From the NCBI GenBank assembly GCA_019321725.1, contig CM033119.1:16194694-16258693 (forward strand): a DNA stretch of 64,000 nucleotides. The letters run 5' to 3'. Made by a program: the position numbers and the translations under genes. This stretch comes from Paulownia fortunei (Eukaryota; Streptophyta; Magnoliopsida; Lamiales; Paulowniaceae). The notes beneath the pieces were generated by a model. The model was given only the letters and a program-made list of their open reading frames with translations, made no database searches and was not told the DNA's origin. This document shows positions 1-11,186 of this stretch, piece by piece; positions within the stretch are counted from its first letter, which is position 1, and each line of letters starts with the position of its first letter.

Positions 1-1973
1 GCATGATAGGACCTGAACCATGGTTGATGATATCACTAGAGCTAAATCATGGTCTTAAGGGCGTTTTTGCCTTGTATAATTGTTCTGAGCAAATCTAAAA
101 ACTCATTTATTCACCCCTTAATCTGGTGAGTTGTTTTATTAAGTTGTATAATTTTGATTAAGAAAAGTCAATTATTTGGCTACTTTATTATTTGAGAAAT
201 CAACTACAGATATGAAGAGAAAAAAGCAAATTTTTTCACCAAATGGTTTTTCGTACGGTTAAAATTGTGGAGAGAGATTCAAAAACTGCTCTCTTTACAA
301 ATTGAATTTATGTCCAAAAAGCCATATTTCAAAATCTAAACCAGACAATGTTGCGCCAAAATTGATTAATGTTTAATTATTTTATAATGTATAATATTTC
401 TAATTTTTAAACTACAAACTAAATCAAAGACCCTTTATTCTTGTTTGAAATCTTGATGTGCGGTGTAATGCAAACAAAGGAGCTTTGAAGCTGATTCCAT
501 AAAAGAGAAGCTTGCTTGACATCAAAACTGTAGCAAGTTTGTATGTTATACCTATCAGAAATGGTACTTGGAGGAAATTTGTTGCCATTAAAAGTGGAAA
601 CTGATGCTAATTAGTTGGTGGGGGCAGATAATCAGTGAAAGCATAATAGCCAGTTCTTTTAATGAATGCGCTTCATATTCATATCTTGAGACACATTTGT
701 ATAATAAATTCTCCAGAAGGTGTGCGATTGTGAAAAACTTTTCTTCAATTTGGCAAAATTAAACAATTCTTTCTCGTTATAAGGTGTGTAACAAATATCA
801 ATATATGTATCATAAAGATGTTCGTCTTGCTATGAAGGAGGGAACAGACCTCTATAAATTTTTGTAAGTAACAAGTTAAAACTCCATGCTTAACTTCAAT
901 AAGAAGTCACTTAGTTCCTTTATAAAGGAGAGAAGGAAGGGGGAGTCAGGGAGCTCCAAGTGCTAGGCTATTACAGGCAATATTTTCCAATTAGATGGGT
1001 GAGGTGGAAGTTTCTGTTAGATGTAGGAGGATTGGCATAGAGTTGTATGGAAGTTTGTGATATAACGAAGATTTGTTTGGTTTGTCTTTTATTGTGTGGA
1101 TCATGACCACCTGGTTCAACAATGATCTGCACCATGACATGCTCTGCAAGCTATAATCTTCTTCAGTTATCTTCATATTGAGAAGTGATGGAAAAGGATT
1201 TGGTTACAAGCCATTTGATAATCAAGGGTTTTAATCCATTGAGATCAAATTACCAGTTCTATCTCCCTGGCCTTGTTTGCCAACAACTAAATACCAGTAG
1301 ATGGCAATATTTGGTTTCAAGTTCAAGCAGTAAGTGTAAAATGGGCACTTAAAATCTTCGAGTTCAATTATACAATGTTTAAAATGGGCGCATTTTATAT
1401 ACAAACTAAATCAAAGACGCCTGTAATTGGGCAGGTTTTATTAGAATCATTTTAAATTATATACAACTGAAAAGATAGTGTATGTTACTAATTCCTATCT
1501 GAAATGTAGTTGCTTTTGCTGGTTCCACGAGCTGTGACAATCAACCTACTGATTATCTGTTTCCGAGGAGTTGTTCTAGGTTTTAAATTCTTTGTTTTTT
1601 ATGTTTTTTATTTGGCAAAAGAGTGTAAGTTCCATTTCTGTTTTTTTCTTTTGCATGGTGAGGATGCCAAAGAGCAACTTGATGATGTGTTTTTATGTGA
1701 ATGTCGTCGGTGCTACTTATAATTTAACTCAGCACAAGTTCTTAAGCCTAATATGCCTCCATGTTGGATAGAATATTGGCTATTCACTGGATATATGTGA
1801 ATTCTGCAGTATACAACAGCTGGTTCTTGTGACACTGAATTTCTTGTTCCTGCAGATTTATATACAACTGTGATCGGACCAGTCCATCTATCTATCTGGA
1901 GTAAGCGTCTTTAACTGATGATTCTCTGGATAAAGTCTCTGTATAAAGCTGAATAATTTGTCTTTGTTTTATG
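1..1973. other. Intergenic, no gene recognised
   Basis: No open frame here is long or resembles a known family. The reading frames present are short (about 60-70 codons), and some begin only at non-ATG codons. I see no tRNA, no clear repeat boundary and no element termini. It may hold diverged transposon DNA or flanking sequence of a gene outside the window. Confidence 0.5.
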
Positions 1974-2548
1974 TTAAAACTGGTGTGCCATTTGTGTTAG
2001 ATACTGCGTGCAGTTGTTGTATATAGAGATGGCTTTCACTTCGTTTAAAGAAATATGTGATCTATGAATGTGATAGGTTCCTAATTCTGATTTTTCTGTG
2101 TCTTCCGATTTATGTCCGGCTATCAGAGGATGCCCAAAAGCAATATTCGGCTTCTTATACATATTTAATTTCTGTGATATTATTAGCTCATGCAACCAAA
2201 ATTTTAGGACAGAAATTGTTTGGTCCATGATTCTGATTAGTGACCATATTTGATCTTCACTGCCTAGTGAAATTGGAAAAATAAATGTTACATTGGAACT
2301 CATCCCAGTTGCGGACCCAGTCGTCCTATCCTCTATGTCTACCTCAACATCCAAGCCAACTTTGAAATGAAAAGAACTACCCACATTATGGGAAGTGGAA
2401 CTCTTAACACTCTTAATAAATTCACCACTAAGTATTTCGAAGGAACCAGATAAACACTCAAGAAGTTGCTTAATCGCTTTGATTACCTCCCCACAATGAT
2501 CAAGAGTATATATTGGGCCCCTACCAAAGGATGGTTGAAATCTGAGTC
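1974..2548 (-). pseudogene. Unidentified coding-like exon (minus), probably a relic
   Basis: On the minus strand a single frame stays open from just after a possible acceptor (AG at about 2549) down to 1974, roughly 190 codons. That is longer than expected for DNA of this base composition. Its translation has a normal-looking amino-acid mix, including the segments DHCGEVIKAIKQLLECLSGS and LGSEDQIWSLIRIMDQTI. The frame has no ATG near its beginning, so if it is coding it is an internal or terminal exon. I do not recognise the family. No flanking exons could be placed, and the upstream side runs straight into the tandem duplication at 2550, so a truncated or dead gene fragment is the most economical reading. 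A single exon of an unrecognised gene is the alternative. Confidence 0.35.
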
Positions 2549-2549
2549 A

Positions 2550-3024
2550 GAGAGCAGCAGCACACCCTTTGGTCAATGACAGCCAAGGCTGATTAGCTCG
2601 ACTGGTCGTAGCCGAGGCAACACTGCCTTGGCTAGCGCCAGCCAAGGTGTGAGGCAGCCTTGACTTGGTGCGATTGAGGCCACGCCTCGACTGTGATCGT
2701 ATGAGTCGAGAGCGACTCAACCTACTCTTGCTTCATTGTTTAGGTTATAAATTGTTCCCCAAGTTTGACAAGAACTGTCTGAGAGAGCAGCAGCACGCCC
2801 TTTGGTCAATGGCGGCCGAGGCAGATTAGCTCGACTGGTCGTAGCCGAGGCAAGGGTCGGCGAGGCAGCACTGCCTTGGCTAGCACCAGCCGAGGTGTGA
2901 GGCAGCCTTGACTTGGCGCGATTGAGGCCACACCTAGACTGTGATCGTATGAGTCGAGAGCAACTAGATCTACTCTCGCTCCATTGTTTAGGTTCGAAAT
3001 TGTTCCCCAAGTTTGACGTGAACT
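2550..3024. repeat. Imperfect tandem duplication, about 233-bp period, GC-rich
   Basis: Two head-to-tail copies start at 2550 and 2783 with the shared opening GAGAGCAGCAGCAC. They end at about 2776 and 3024 with a shared TTGTTCCCCAAGTTTGAC. The second copy carries roughly 15 extra bases (GGGTCGGCGAGGCAG-like) and scattered substitutions. The unit is clearly more GC-rich than its surroundings and contains many GCCGAGGC / GCCTTGGC words, partly inverted relative to each other. No intact reading frame runs through it. Confidence 0.9.
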
Positions 3025-4080
3025 AAAAGTTTTTCCCTCTCGAGATACAAGAAACTTCGCACCCCACTATTAAAAATTCCAAGAAAAGAAAAAAGAAAGA
3101 GATATACACGTTATATTAATATATTCACCAATCCCAAGAAATCAGAAGTTACGTAGTGAATGAGTAATTCTACTCCCCACTACGTATGTGAAGAAATAAA
3201 TACGTTGGAGTGGGGTATTATGAGGAGACCAAACTATGGACTAATGGCAAAAGCATAATATACACCCAAATTATTAAAAATATTTAATAAGGATGAATCA
3301 CAAGTGAGATACATACACTATGAGTATAGTACATCTCATAATGGTAATTTCACACTCTTTGAAGGTGCAGTAAAATAAATACTCACCTCCTATAACTCAA
3401 TTATAAATATTTCCTCATTTTAAGGTGAAAGGTACATTGTCTATTATTTTCCCGGTTCTAGCTTTCTATCTTTTATATTTTCTGAAAGCATAAAACTAGC
3501 TCAATCGGATTTATGGACTCCCCAACTACCCTAACTGTTTGTAACACAAATACCTTAAATTCCTCCCATGAATTTGAGTTGATAGTCCTATCCCAACACT
3601 GATTTTTGTCCACTCCCCTAACTGTTTGTAACACAAATACCTTAAATTCTCCCATGAATTTGAGTTGATAGTCCTATCCCAACACTGATTTTTGTCCACA
3701 TCATAACGTAAATTTCAATGTATGAATTTCACAGTATAGTACCATGAATATGGCAAGTCGATAGTTATTACCACATAAACATTTATGTTTCAAAATGTAT
3801 TTCCATTTTCCACCCTATGTAACAACGAGTACAACAAAATGAAAATGTAGCATTTAAGTTCAAATACATGTATTTAAAATGTTTTCACAAGGGCAGTTTC
3901 GTATCTTAATATGTATATTCCAAACTTTATCTGAGCATTATCCAACGCAAAAAAAATTAACTCCATAATCCAATCATCAAAGCTATGTTTATGTTTGTTT
4001 GCACTAAAATCAAGGGAATGAAAGAATCCAAGTAAAATGCACATATCACCTTGTTCATTGAAATGAAAAGGAGGTTAGGG
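3025..4080. other. Intergenic between repeat and NPGR1-like 3' end
   Basis: AT-rich DNA without a supported gene. It contains the 87-bp-period direct duplication at 3529-3699. The last few hundred bases before 4246 are probably the 3' UTR and downstream flank of the minus-strand NPGR1-like gene. Confidence 0.5.
3529..3699. repeat. Direct tandem duplication, 87-bp period
   Basis: Copy 1 (3529-3613) and copy 2 (3616-3699) both begin CCCTAACTGTTTGTAACAC and end GATTTTTGTCCAC. They differ essentially by a single-base indel in the TTCCTCCC/TTCTCCC stretch. Such identity indicates a recent local duplication. No coding role is apparent. Confidence 0.92.
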
Positions 4081-4245
4081 AAGACAAAAAGGGTCATAAG
4101 CTAAATGTCTTCCCTTCAAATTGCTTCTTTTCATTCACAAAAACAGTCATCTGTACAAAGTTGATAAACAAGAATAATCACCGATGGTATTTCCCAGTAT
4201 GACCAAAAGTTAACAAGCCATTTCTGGAACCAATAGATGTTACTG

Positions 4246-6286
4246 TCATTGAAAGCTTTGAACAGGAGTAGAGAGCTTGAGCTCGTACGCAGCTTGAAAC
4301 GAGTCTGCTGCTCGCTGCATTGATCCTTCCATCTTATAGATCAGTCCAAGGTTCAACCATGCATCGTGGTTCGTGGGTTCCAAACGCAATGCATTCATTA
4401 AGAAGCTTTTTGCAATAGGGAGTGACTGATTGCCCATCTTCATTAATATTTCAGCAGTTGAAACTATACTAGGGACATAATCTGGTTCTATTGATAAAGA
4501 AACTGAGAATGCAACAATTGCTTCTTTATATTGTTCTTGGGCTCCAAAAAGTCTTCCTGCAAGCATTTAGGAAAATCTGTTTTGGTAAGTGAGGGATAGT
4601 ACTACACAAGATTCAATATATGAAAGGATAGGGAAAGGCTTATCAACCTGTTGCATGCCAAGCACGAGGGGAGTAAAATTTAGTTGCCTTGGCTTTTTTA
4701 ATGCAAATATCTGAATCAAGCCATAACTCGTGGTCTGAATAAAGTCCAGCCAAATCTAACCATGATTCTAATTCCAATGTCCTCTCAGCTTGCACCTGCC
4801 AATTGGAGAAAAAACAAAAAGATTTTGAACATAGTTCTCTCGCTGAGATTGGGAAATATCTCAAAAGATCTGTTGTCTGCATGAAATTTTATTTTACATT
4901 TCCAAATATGGCGTAAGACGAAATTTCAAGAGTTCATCAAAGGAACTTAAAAGTATACACACCTCATTAGTGTTTATGTCATGATTTTCACCGAGTCCCT
5001 GAATTAGTGCTAGCAAAATCCTGTAGGTTTCTATCGCTTGCTTTGGTTGTTCTTGAGCTATCTGAATGACAGCTTTCAACCTCAGAAGTTCGAGCTGGTC
5101 AATACTTCCAGTTTCGTCCAAGGCAAGATCAATGATGGCTTCAGCATCTTTTAGTCTCTGCTCTGCAGATGCAATAAGAGCCAATAGTTTCCAACCGCTT
5201 GCTGAACTCCCAGCACTCATTTTTGAACATAGCATTGCTTGGTCAAAGGCTGAAGTCAAGTTCCTTTGGATAGCATTTTCTAGCCCAAGTCTAAAGCTAA
5301 TTTCTGGATCCTTAGTCCCAGTCAGAGAAGTATGGTTTAAGGAGTTAATTGAGTCTCTATGCAAAGCAACTCTTTCAAAATCAGAAATGGACATCCTTGC
5401 TGCATTTCCACAGCAAACCCCAAGAAATTTATGAGCTTGGCTTAGTATATGCTCATTTTGGTCTATAGAAATGTCAATTACTCTACGTGCAAAATTTATC
5501 CCTGCAGAAGACTCAATTGGATCTTGAGCACATAATTTTGCTCCTAGCAAGAATGATGCTAAATGAGGTTTGTGGTTCTCTTCTGAAAACCCTGACACTT
5601 TCTTCAGAAGGTTCAGTGCTGTTTGATTCTGACCTGCAGCGCTGTAGCAAAGAGCAAGAAAGTACCACCTCTCAACTCGATTATATATAGCTGGAAGAAG
5701 TTGCTCCACATGATCTGCTAAAGACTCAAATTGTCCAGAGATTGTGAGTGCAAAACTTAAATGATCCATAACTTCAGGATCCCATTCTATTTCACCATAC
5801 AGAACCTTCTGCATAAGTATAAACAACAGAAGAATCGATTCCTCTGTGCTACTTTTTGGGAATGTTGGTCCCCATGGTTTAAATTGAGAAGGAATGCTTG
5901 CTTCAACACCTCCATAGAGCAATGTGGCAGCTAAGCTCTTCTGTACCTTTGCCAGTCTTTGGGGATCTAGGTTCCAAGGTTTTAGTAGAGCCCTTCGATA
6001 TGCAGCTATAGCTTCATCTAGAGACCCTGCCTGCAACCATAGCTTGGGAAGCAACTCCAGTGCTCTGTGAAACATCTCCAGCAACTTGCTATCTTCATTA
6101 ATTTCCCTGTATATACCATTAGGCAGAGCTGATTCAACTGTGTCCAATATAATCTTGCACTCTCTCGCAGCATCTGGAATTTGGAAACAAAAAAGACAAA
6201 TCAGAAGCCAAGCATCTTCTCTGCCCATTAAAGGAAGGACCAGTAGTTTAAATTTAAGACATCCAACCCCCGCCCCCCCACCCCAC

Positions 6287-6317
<31 letters not shown>

Positions 6318-7213
6318 GCATGAGAAATGACTAACGTTGACTTTCTATCCTACATGGATGCTCACATTGCATCAAATTTAGTGCTCAAAGTTCAAACTAT
6401 CATTAGGCAAATCTTATACAAAATTTACCATGCTATACGGTTGCTGGGACTTTGAATTTTACAAACATCAATCCATCTCTATTGGGGTTTCTCTAGTGTT
6501 CCATTCTCGTGTCCTAGCTATATCCCATCAAATGGGAAGTTAATCTACTAATTTGAATAGAACTCAGCACTGTTAGTAAATCATTATGGTACCCCATAAA
6601 GTTATCCCAGACATAGATGAAACCAGTGAATACCTTTAACTCGTCCAAGCTCTGCTAAAGATTTTGCTTTAAGTAAGATTGCTTCAAGAAGTAGGCTCAC
6701 TGAATGCAGTGACATTACACCAGCCAGCACACTTCTGCCTCTGGAACGCAATTTTCGTGGCCGAGTTCTCTCAGCAATGGCCTTAGACATCCTTGGTGAC
6801 AAGATTCTGATGTCAATCCCTTGAAACACTTGAAGGGCAGCATCAAAATTCCCTCTTTGGTATTCAAGCCTCCCCAACAATGCTCTAGCTTCCTAAAATT
6901 CACATTCAAAACCAATTCCGTGAAAATTAAGCTCTCAGTAAATATATGGAGAACATAAAAGATAACAAGCAATTTTGAAGTGCTGAGAAGAGGAATGGCT
7001 TTTAAAAAACACCTCATAATTTAAAGAAAGTGCCTCCTTCAAGGTGGACTCAGCTTCATCTACTTGAGCATCTTCAAGTTTGGATTCCCAATCAACAGTT
7101 CCAGTTCTTGATGAAAGGCCACTGGCAGAGAAATCCCTTGTGGCCAGTGACTCTGGAGACTGTGGCACTGGCTCTTCAAGCTTGAATTGCTCTCCAGAAC
7201 AAGCACACAACAT
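4246..7213 (-). CDS. NPGR1: NPGR1-like TPR calmodulin-binding protein
   Basis: Coding exons (minus, transcript order): 7213-7013, 6892-6634, 6173-4963, 4795-4648, 4556-4246. All four introns are GT-AG, and the joined frame is 2130 nt (709 aa plus stop), as expected for the NO POLLEN GERMINATION-RELATED family. The ATG at 7213 opens MLCACSGEQFKLEE, the conserved NPGR1 start. It is followed by SPESLATRDFSASGLSSR and LLGRLEYQRGNFDAALQVFQ, then TPR-like helical repeats through to a C-terminus ending in PVQSFQ. Known for the family: TPR proteins that bind calmodulin. In Arabidopsis, NPG/NPGR proteins are TTC7-like scaffold subunits of the plasma-membrane PI4K-alpha1 lipid-kinase complex, and NPG1 is needed for pollen germination. 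A (GT)n/G-run tract lies in the second intron, close upstream of exon 3. The paralogue assignment NPGR1 rather than NPG1/NPGR2 rests on the N-terminal match. Confidence 0.93.
6266..6312. repeat. (CA)n microsatellite plus C-run in NPGR1-like intron 2
   Basis: The plus strand has C-runs (6267-6285) followed by about 13 CA units (6287-6312). On the sense (minus) strand this reads (TG)n followed by several G-runs separated by single bases, about 95 nt before the exon 3 acceptor (6174). The G-run part fits the pattern for a possible RNA or DNA quadruplex. Confidence 0.85.
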
Positions 7214-7920
7214 GTTTGCCTCGAAAAAGCACAGCGAAATTCGCACTTCTTGCAATCAAAAAATCACCTTTCACTTATTTCTTTCATTAACTCCCCTGAA
7301 AAGGTAAATAATGGGCCTTTAGTAGCACTGTTTCACCTTTCATTTTCTAAAGGGCGCATACATTTACAAGCATTGCTATGAATAGCCAAACACATGCTTA
7401 AAAAATATACATCTGGGAGATCCCAATCATGTTCCAAGAAAACCATTACTGCATTAGTTGAATTCTGTAATTTAGTAAACCAGTACTTATCGCCAGTTTT
7501 AGAAAATAAAATAGTGGGTTGGATCAGAAAACAACATTAAAGATCCAGTAAAACAAGAAAGCCAAGTTCAAGTGCCAAAGCATTACCACAAGGTCCCTGA
7601 TAACATTTAAGAGAAAAACCCAAATTGAAGAACCCACAATGAAAACAAAACTAGACTAAAAATTCAATGTAAAGAAAGAATAGAACAAACTTAGGTGCAG
7701 AAGACAACAAAAGCTGAACAGAAGGAAAAAAACAAAAAAAGCAAGCACAGAAGCAGTGAAATGAGAAGGGCGATAACAAAAAGCAAACCTGAAAGGTTTT
7801 ACATTCTGACTTTCATTAGTAAAACGATGTGGGTTGTGATCGTAGATGTGAAAGCAAAAATTTTGAAAATGGGATTTTGTTTTTGGAGATCTGAGTTTGA
7901 GTTTGATGGGACATTTTGAA
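7214..7920 (-). other. Inferred 5' UTR with one intron, NPGR1-like gene
   Basis: Upstream of the ATG at 7213 there is a plausible leader intron on the minus strand: donor CAG|GTTTGC at 7789/7788 and acceptor TTGATTGCAAG ending at 7249. This would leave a 35-nt leader exon next to the ATG and a first exon ending at 7789. The transcription start is unknown; the region up to about 7920 is assigned by position only. Confidence 0.4.
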
Positions 7921-8214
7921 CTTTCATTATTGCAAAGAAAATGTTTTGTTTGGTAGCAATGGTTGGTTTTGACTATACAGATTGGTGGGGATGGGGGTGT
8001 TGTGTTGCAGAATATGCAGCTGTCTTAAGATTCTCTCTGTTTTCTGCGATGTCTTTTTGGGGTTTGATGTTGGTTGTTTCTTTTTTGAAATTTATGTCAC
8101 TCACTCATTTGGTGGAATAATTATGATATCATAAATAAAATAATGATAGATTTTATAATAATTATGATATTATAAAATAAAATAATAAAATTATAATATA
8201 TAATTATCAGATCT

Positions 8215-8490
8215 AGATTTGTCCCAAACTCAGATTTTATGGATAAATTCAATAAATTCGTTAGATCTATTTTATAATTTAAAATAAATTACAATTATAT
8301 GTATAAAAAATAATAATATTACAACTTTCTAAAAAAAATATTTTTCTAAAAAAAGTATCATACAAAATATATGTAATAATTTAAAAAAATAATAATAATA
8401 AATGGATCGACTCTGAAAATGAAAAACTCAAGAGCCAAATGAAATTCGTTTATATTGTTGAAATTCGTTTATATTGTTGAAATCCCTATA
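8215..8490. repeat. Dispersed AT-rich repeat, copy A
   Basis: This stretch shares its layout and many words with about 10310-10600: TTTTATGGATAAA.. / TTGATGGATAAAATCG, TTATAATTTAAAA, TTTTTCTAAAAAAA.TATCATA, and a closing GTTTATATTRTT. The two copies are direct repeats in the same orientation. Both are diverged and AT-rich, so boundaries are approximate. Probably remnants of a non-autonomous element family. Confidence 0.55.
8441..8478. repeat. Perfect 19-bp tandem pair
   Basis: The unit GAAATTCGTTTATATTGTT occurs twice back to back (8441-8459 and 8460-8478) at the end of dispersed repeat copy A. A very young slippage-type duplication. Confidence 0.9.
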
Positions 8491-9931
8491 AATAATATGA
8501 AATGAGTCTTTTTTTTTTCTTTTTTTTGCATAATTGCATTGGCATGTGAAAAACAATGATCTGGGTACACCCTGTAACAGGACATTCCTTATAGTGCAAC
8601 ATTAATTATGAATAAGTAAATCTGTGTCAACAATGAGGTTTATATTTTGATTTAGATTAGATTTGTATGTGTTTCAAGACAAATTTGGTTGTGTTTTTAA
8701 AATTGAATTTTGATTGCGAATCTTGAGTGAGTTTGACTAATTTTCTAAAAAATATTTAAATGGATCAAGTAATTTCTATGATTTTGACCAAGGTTTAATA
8801 ATTTATTCGTGTCATCTTTATATGTGTCAAAAAAAAAAAAAATAGATGAGTAAAATATCATGTGATAATTGATTTTTTTAATTAAAGTCAAGTTAAATAA
8901 TTTCACATACTTAGTAAGGTGATTAAAACTTGATATATTGTAATTTTAATTTGAAAATAAACTTTAATTTAATTAGCCTATTCATTTTTATTTTTATTTT
9001 TAAATCCCTCCCAAAAGTCGACAAAATCTTATCAAACACGACTTTATCAAAAAATAATTGATTTAGTTACCCCTTTTTGTTAGTTGAGCATAATCAAAGC
9101 GTTGATGGCTCACTTTTTTTACTATCATTTGCTGGTGCATAAATTTATGGAATCAAATCAAAATCAACTTTGTACGCACCAAACCAAAATAAAATTTGAT
9201 TCGATATTTAATGTTGATTTTATGAGATTTCAGTATTAGGTAGAATTTTGATTTTTTATTTTGATTTACTAAATTGTATCCAATATCGAATTATTATTTT
9301 TATATTTTATTTATATTTTTTGTTATTATTTATTTTTATACTATTTTTATTTTTCTTACCAAAAATAAAAGTAAAAACTGGAAAATATACAATTATAATT
9401 ATAATATTTATTTTTAATATTTTTTATTTTAAAAAAATCAATTACTAAAATAACAAAAAAAGAATTAATAATTACCAAATCAGACCAATTAATTCGACAT
9501 GTAGTTTGAATTTCGATTAGATTGATACAGTTAAATAACAAATGAACACCCCTAATAACATAAGTCTAAAGTTAGTAATTATGTAGTTAATCATTAATCA
9601 TTAATGATAACAAATTAAACAATCCACAAATTCCAAAAAAGTCTCCATATGATAATCTAATACATATTCAATTTTTCCCTATATCCATGAGAGTTTGATC
9701 AATTAATTGACAGTGCAATTAATTCTATGAACAAAATTAAATAGTAATATTTACTCCTGCTGTGGGTTATTTATCTAGCAACATTATTTTAGAAAGAAAA
9801 AAAAATTGAAACCAAAAAGAGTGTAATATATTAATTCTAGCATGATTTTTCAGTTTCTAAATGCATATTTTGTCTCAATATAAGAAAATTCTCAATTTCT
9901 TGAAATTAAAAGGCAAGGTGGGGGCTCCTTT

Positions 9932-9975
9932 TTTATTTTATTTATTTATTTATTTATTTATTTGTTGTTGTTGTT
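9932..9975. repeat. (TTTA)n then (GTT)n microsatellite
   Basis: About seven TTTA units run directly into four GTT units. Simple-sequence repeat with no gene nearby. Confidence 0.85.
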
Positions 9976-10309
9976 CTTTTAGGGACATTTGAAGGAAAGT
10001 ATACTTCTTTCCAAATCATTTGGCCAAAAGGAGCATCTATTTTTTATCATTTGGTATAAAAAGAGAATGGGATGAAGAAAAAGGTAAAGTGAAAATTTTC
10101 CAAAGGAAAATCTCTTTCATTCCCAATATCAATTGCTAATTAGGTAAAAATCATGACAAGAAGTCCACCTAAAAATGGAAAATAAAAATAAAAAACTCTA
10201 ATTCAAAATTAGATGAATTGTTGCATTTTTTCCGCCTCCTAAACCCAACTACAATTGTAGGGTCAGGCGACTTCAAGAATGATGGATTGAGTTTGGATTA
10301 GATTTGTTT

Positions 10310-10600
10310 GATCCGATCAGTTAATATTTTTAAATACCTAAATTTAATTTTGATGGATAAAATCGTTAAATCCACTTTATAATTTAAAAAATATTTTTTT
10401 AAAAAAATAATACTATTAAAAAAAATTTAAAAATTATTTTTCTAAAAAAATATCATATAAATGTATACGATAATTGTTTAAAATTAAAAAAATTAAACGA
10501 ATTGAGTATAGATCGAATCAGATTTGAAAATAAAAATAAAAAATTTAAAATCCGATCCAAACCCGTTTATATTATTAAAACTTATCCAATACAGGATGTG
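10310..10600. repeat. Dispersed AT-rich repeat, copy B
   Basis: Diverged direct-repeat partner of the 8215-8490 stretch, with the same order of shared words and the same closing CCGTTTATATTATT. Boundaries approximate. Confidence 0.55.
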
Positions 10601-11186
10601 TTTAAAATTATTTCGAGTATGAACTCATTCTATTGTCATTTTTAATGAAAAAATACATTGAAAAGAGAAAGACTAGAAAATGCTAAATGAGAAATTAAAT
10701 TTTTATTTAATCAAAACCTTAAAAACATGTCGAACAACAATGACACGTTAATAAATTTGTGTATACGTTATTTCTAGTCCAACAATATTGAAAAGAAATG
10801 GGAAGAAATAATTTTCTTTCCAACTATATTAAAATGTCTAGCTATTTAATTTTCTTTTTCCAATTCTTTAGAAAGGGTTTGGGGCATGAAAAGTAGAATA
10901 TGAATTTGAATTAGTATTAAATATGAATGGTATCTTCTTTTATGACCTTTAAGGAGATTTGCATTATGGGAATACCATTATCCTTTAATCTTTTCTGGCT
11001 ATACTGTCCAACTGTTATTTCAAATTATTCTTGCCTTCTTCTAATCCTCCAACAGTCCAACTGTACTGTCCAAAACAGGCACGGTGCTCAAGAAGAATGG
11101 TTCCAAATTCAAAAAACTATAAAGCCTCGTTTGGTTCAATAAGGTAAAGAAATAATTAAAAGAGTAAAAAGGTGTGGAAGTTACTT

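Larger units (their letters stand above)
7921..11116. other. AT-rich intergenic region with decayed repeats
   Basis: No supported gene. The open frames here are products of low-complexity AT-rich DNA. Recognisable contents are two copies of one dispersed repeat (about 8215-8490 and 10310-10600), a 19-bp perfect tandem pair (8441-8478) and a TTTA/GTT simple repeat (about 9932-9975). Confidence 0.6.

Noticed and set aside
1510..1722. 70-codon plus-strand frame
   Set aside because: Starts at TTG, hydrophobic low-complexity content, no supporting splice or start context.
5066..5690. Plus-strand frames opposite NPGR1-like exon 3
   Set aside because: Antisense shadows of a well-supported conserved exon.
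9248..9541. AT-rich frames on both strands
   Set aside because: Low-complexity Ile/Phe/Tyr/Asn strings from AT-rich DNA.
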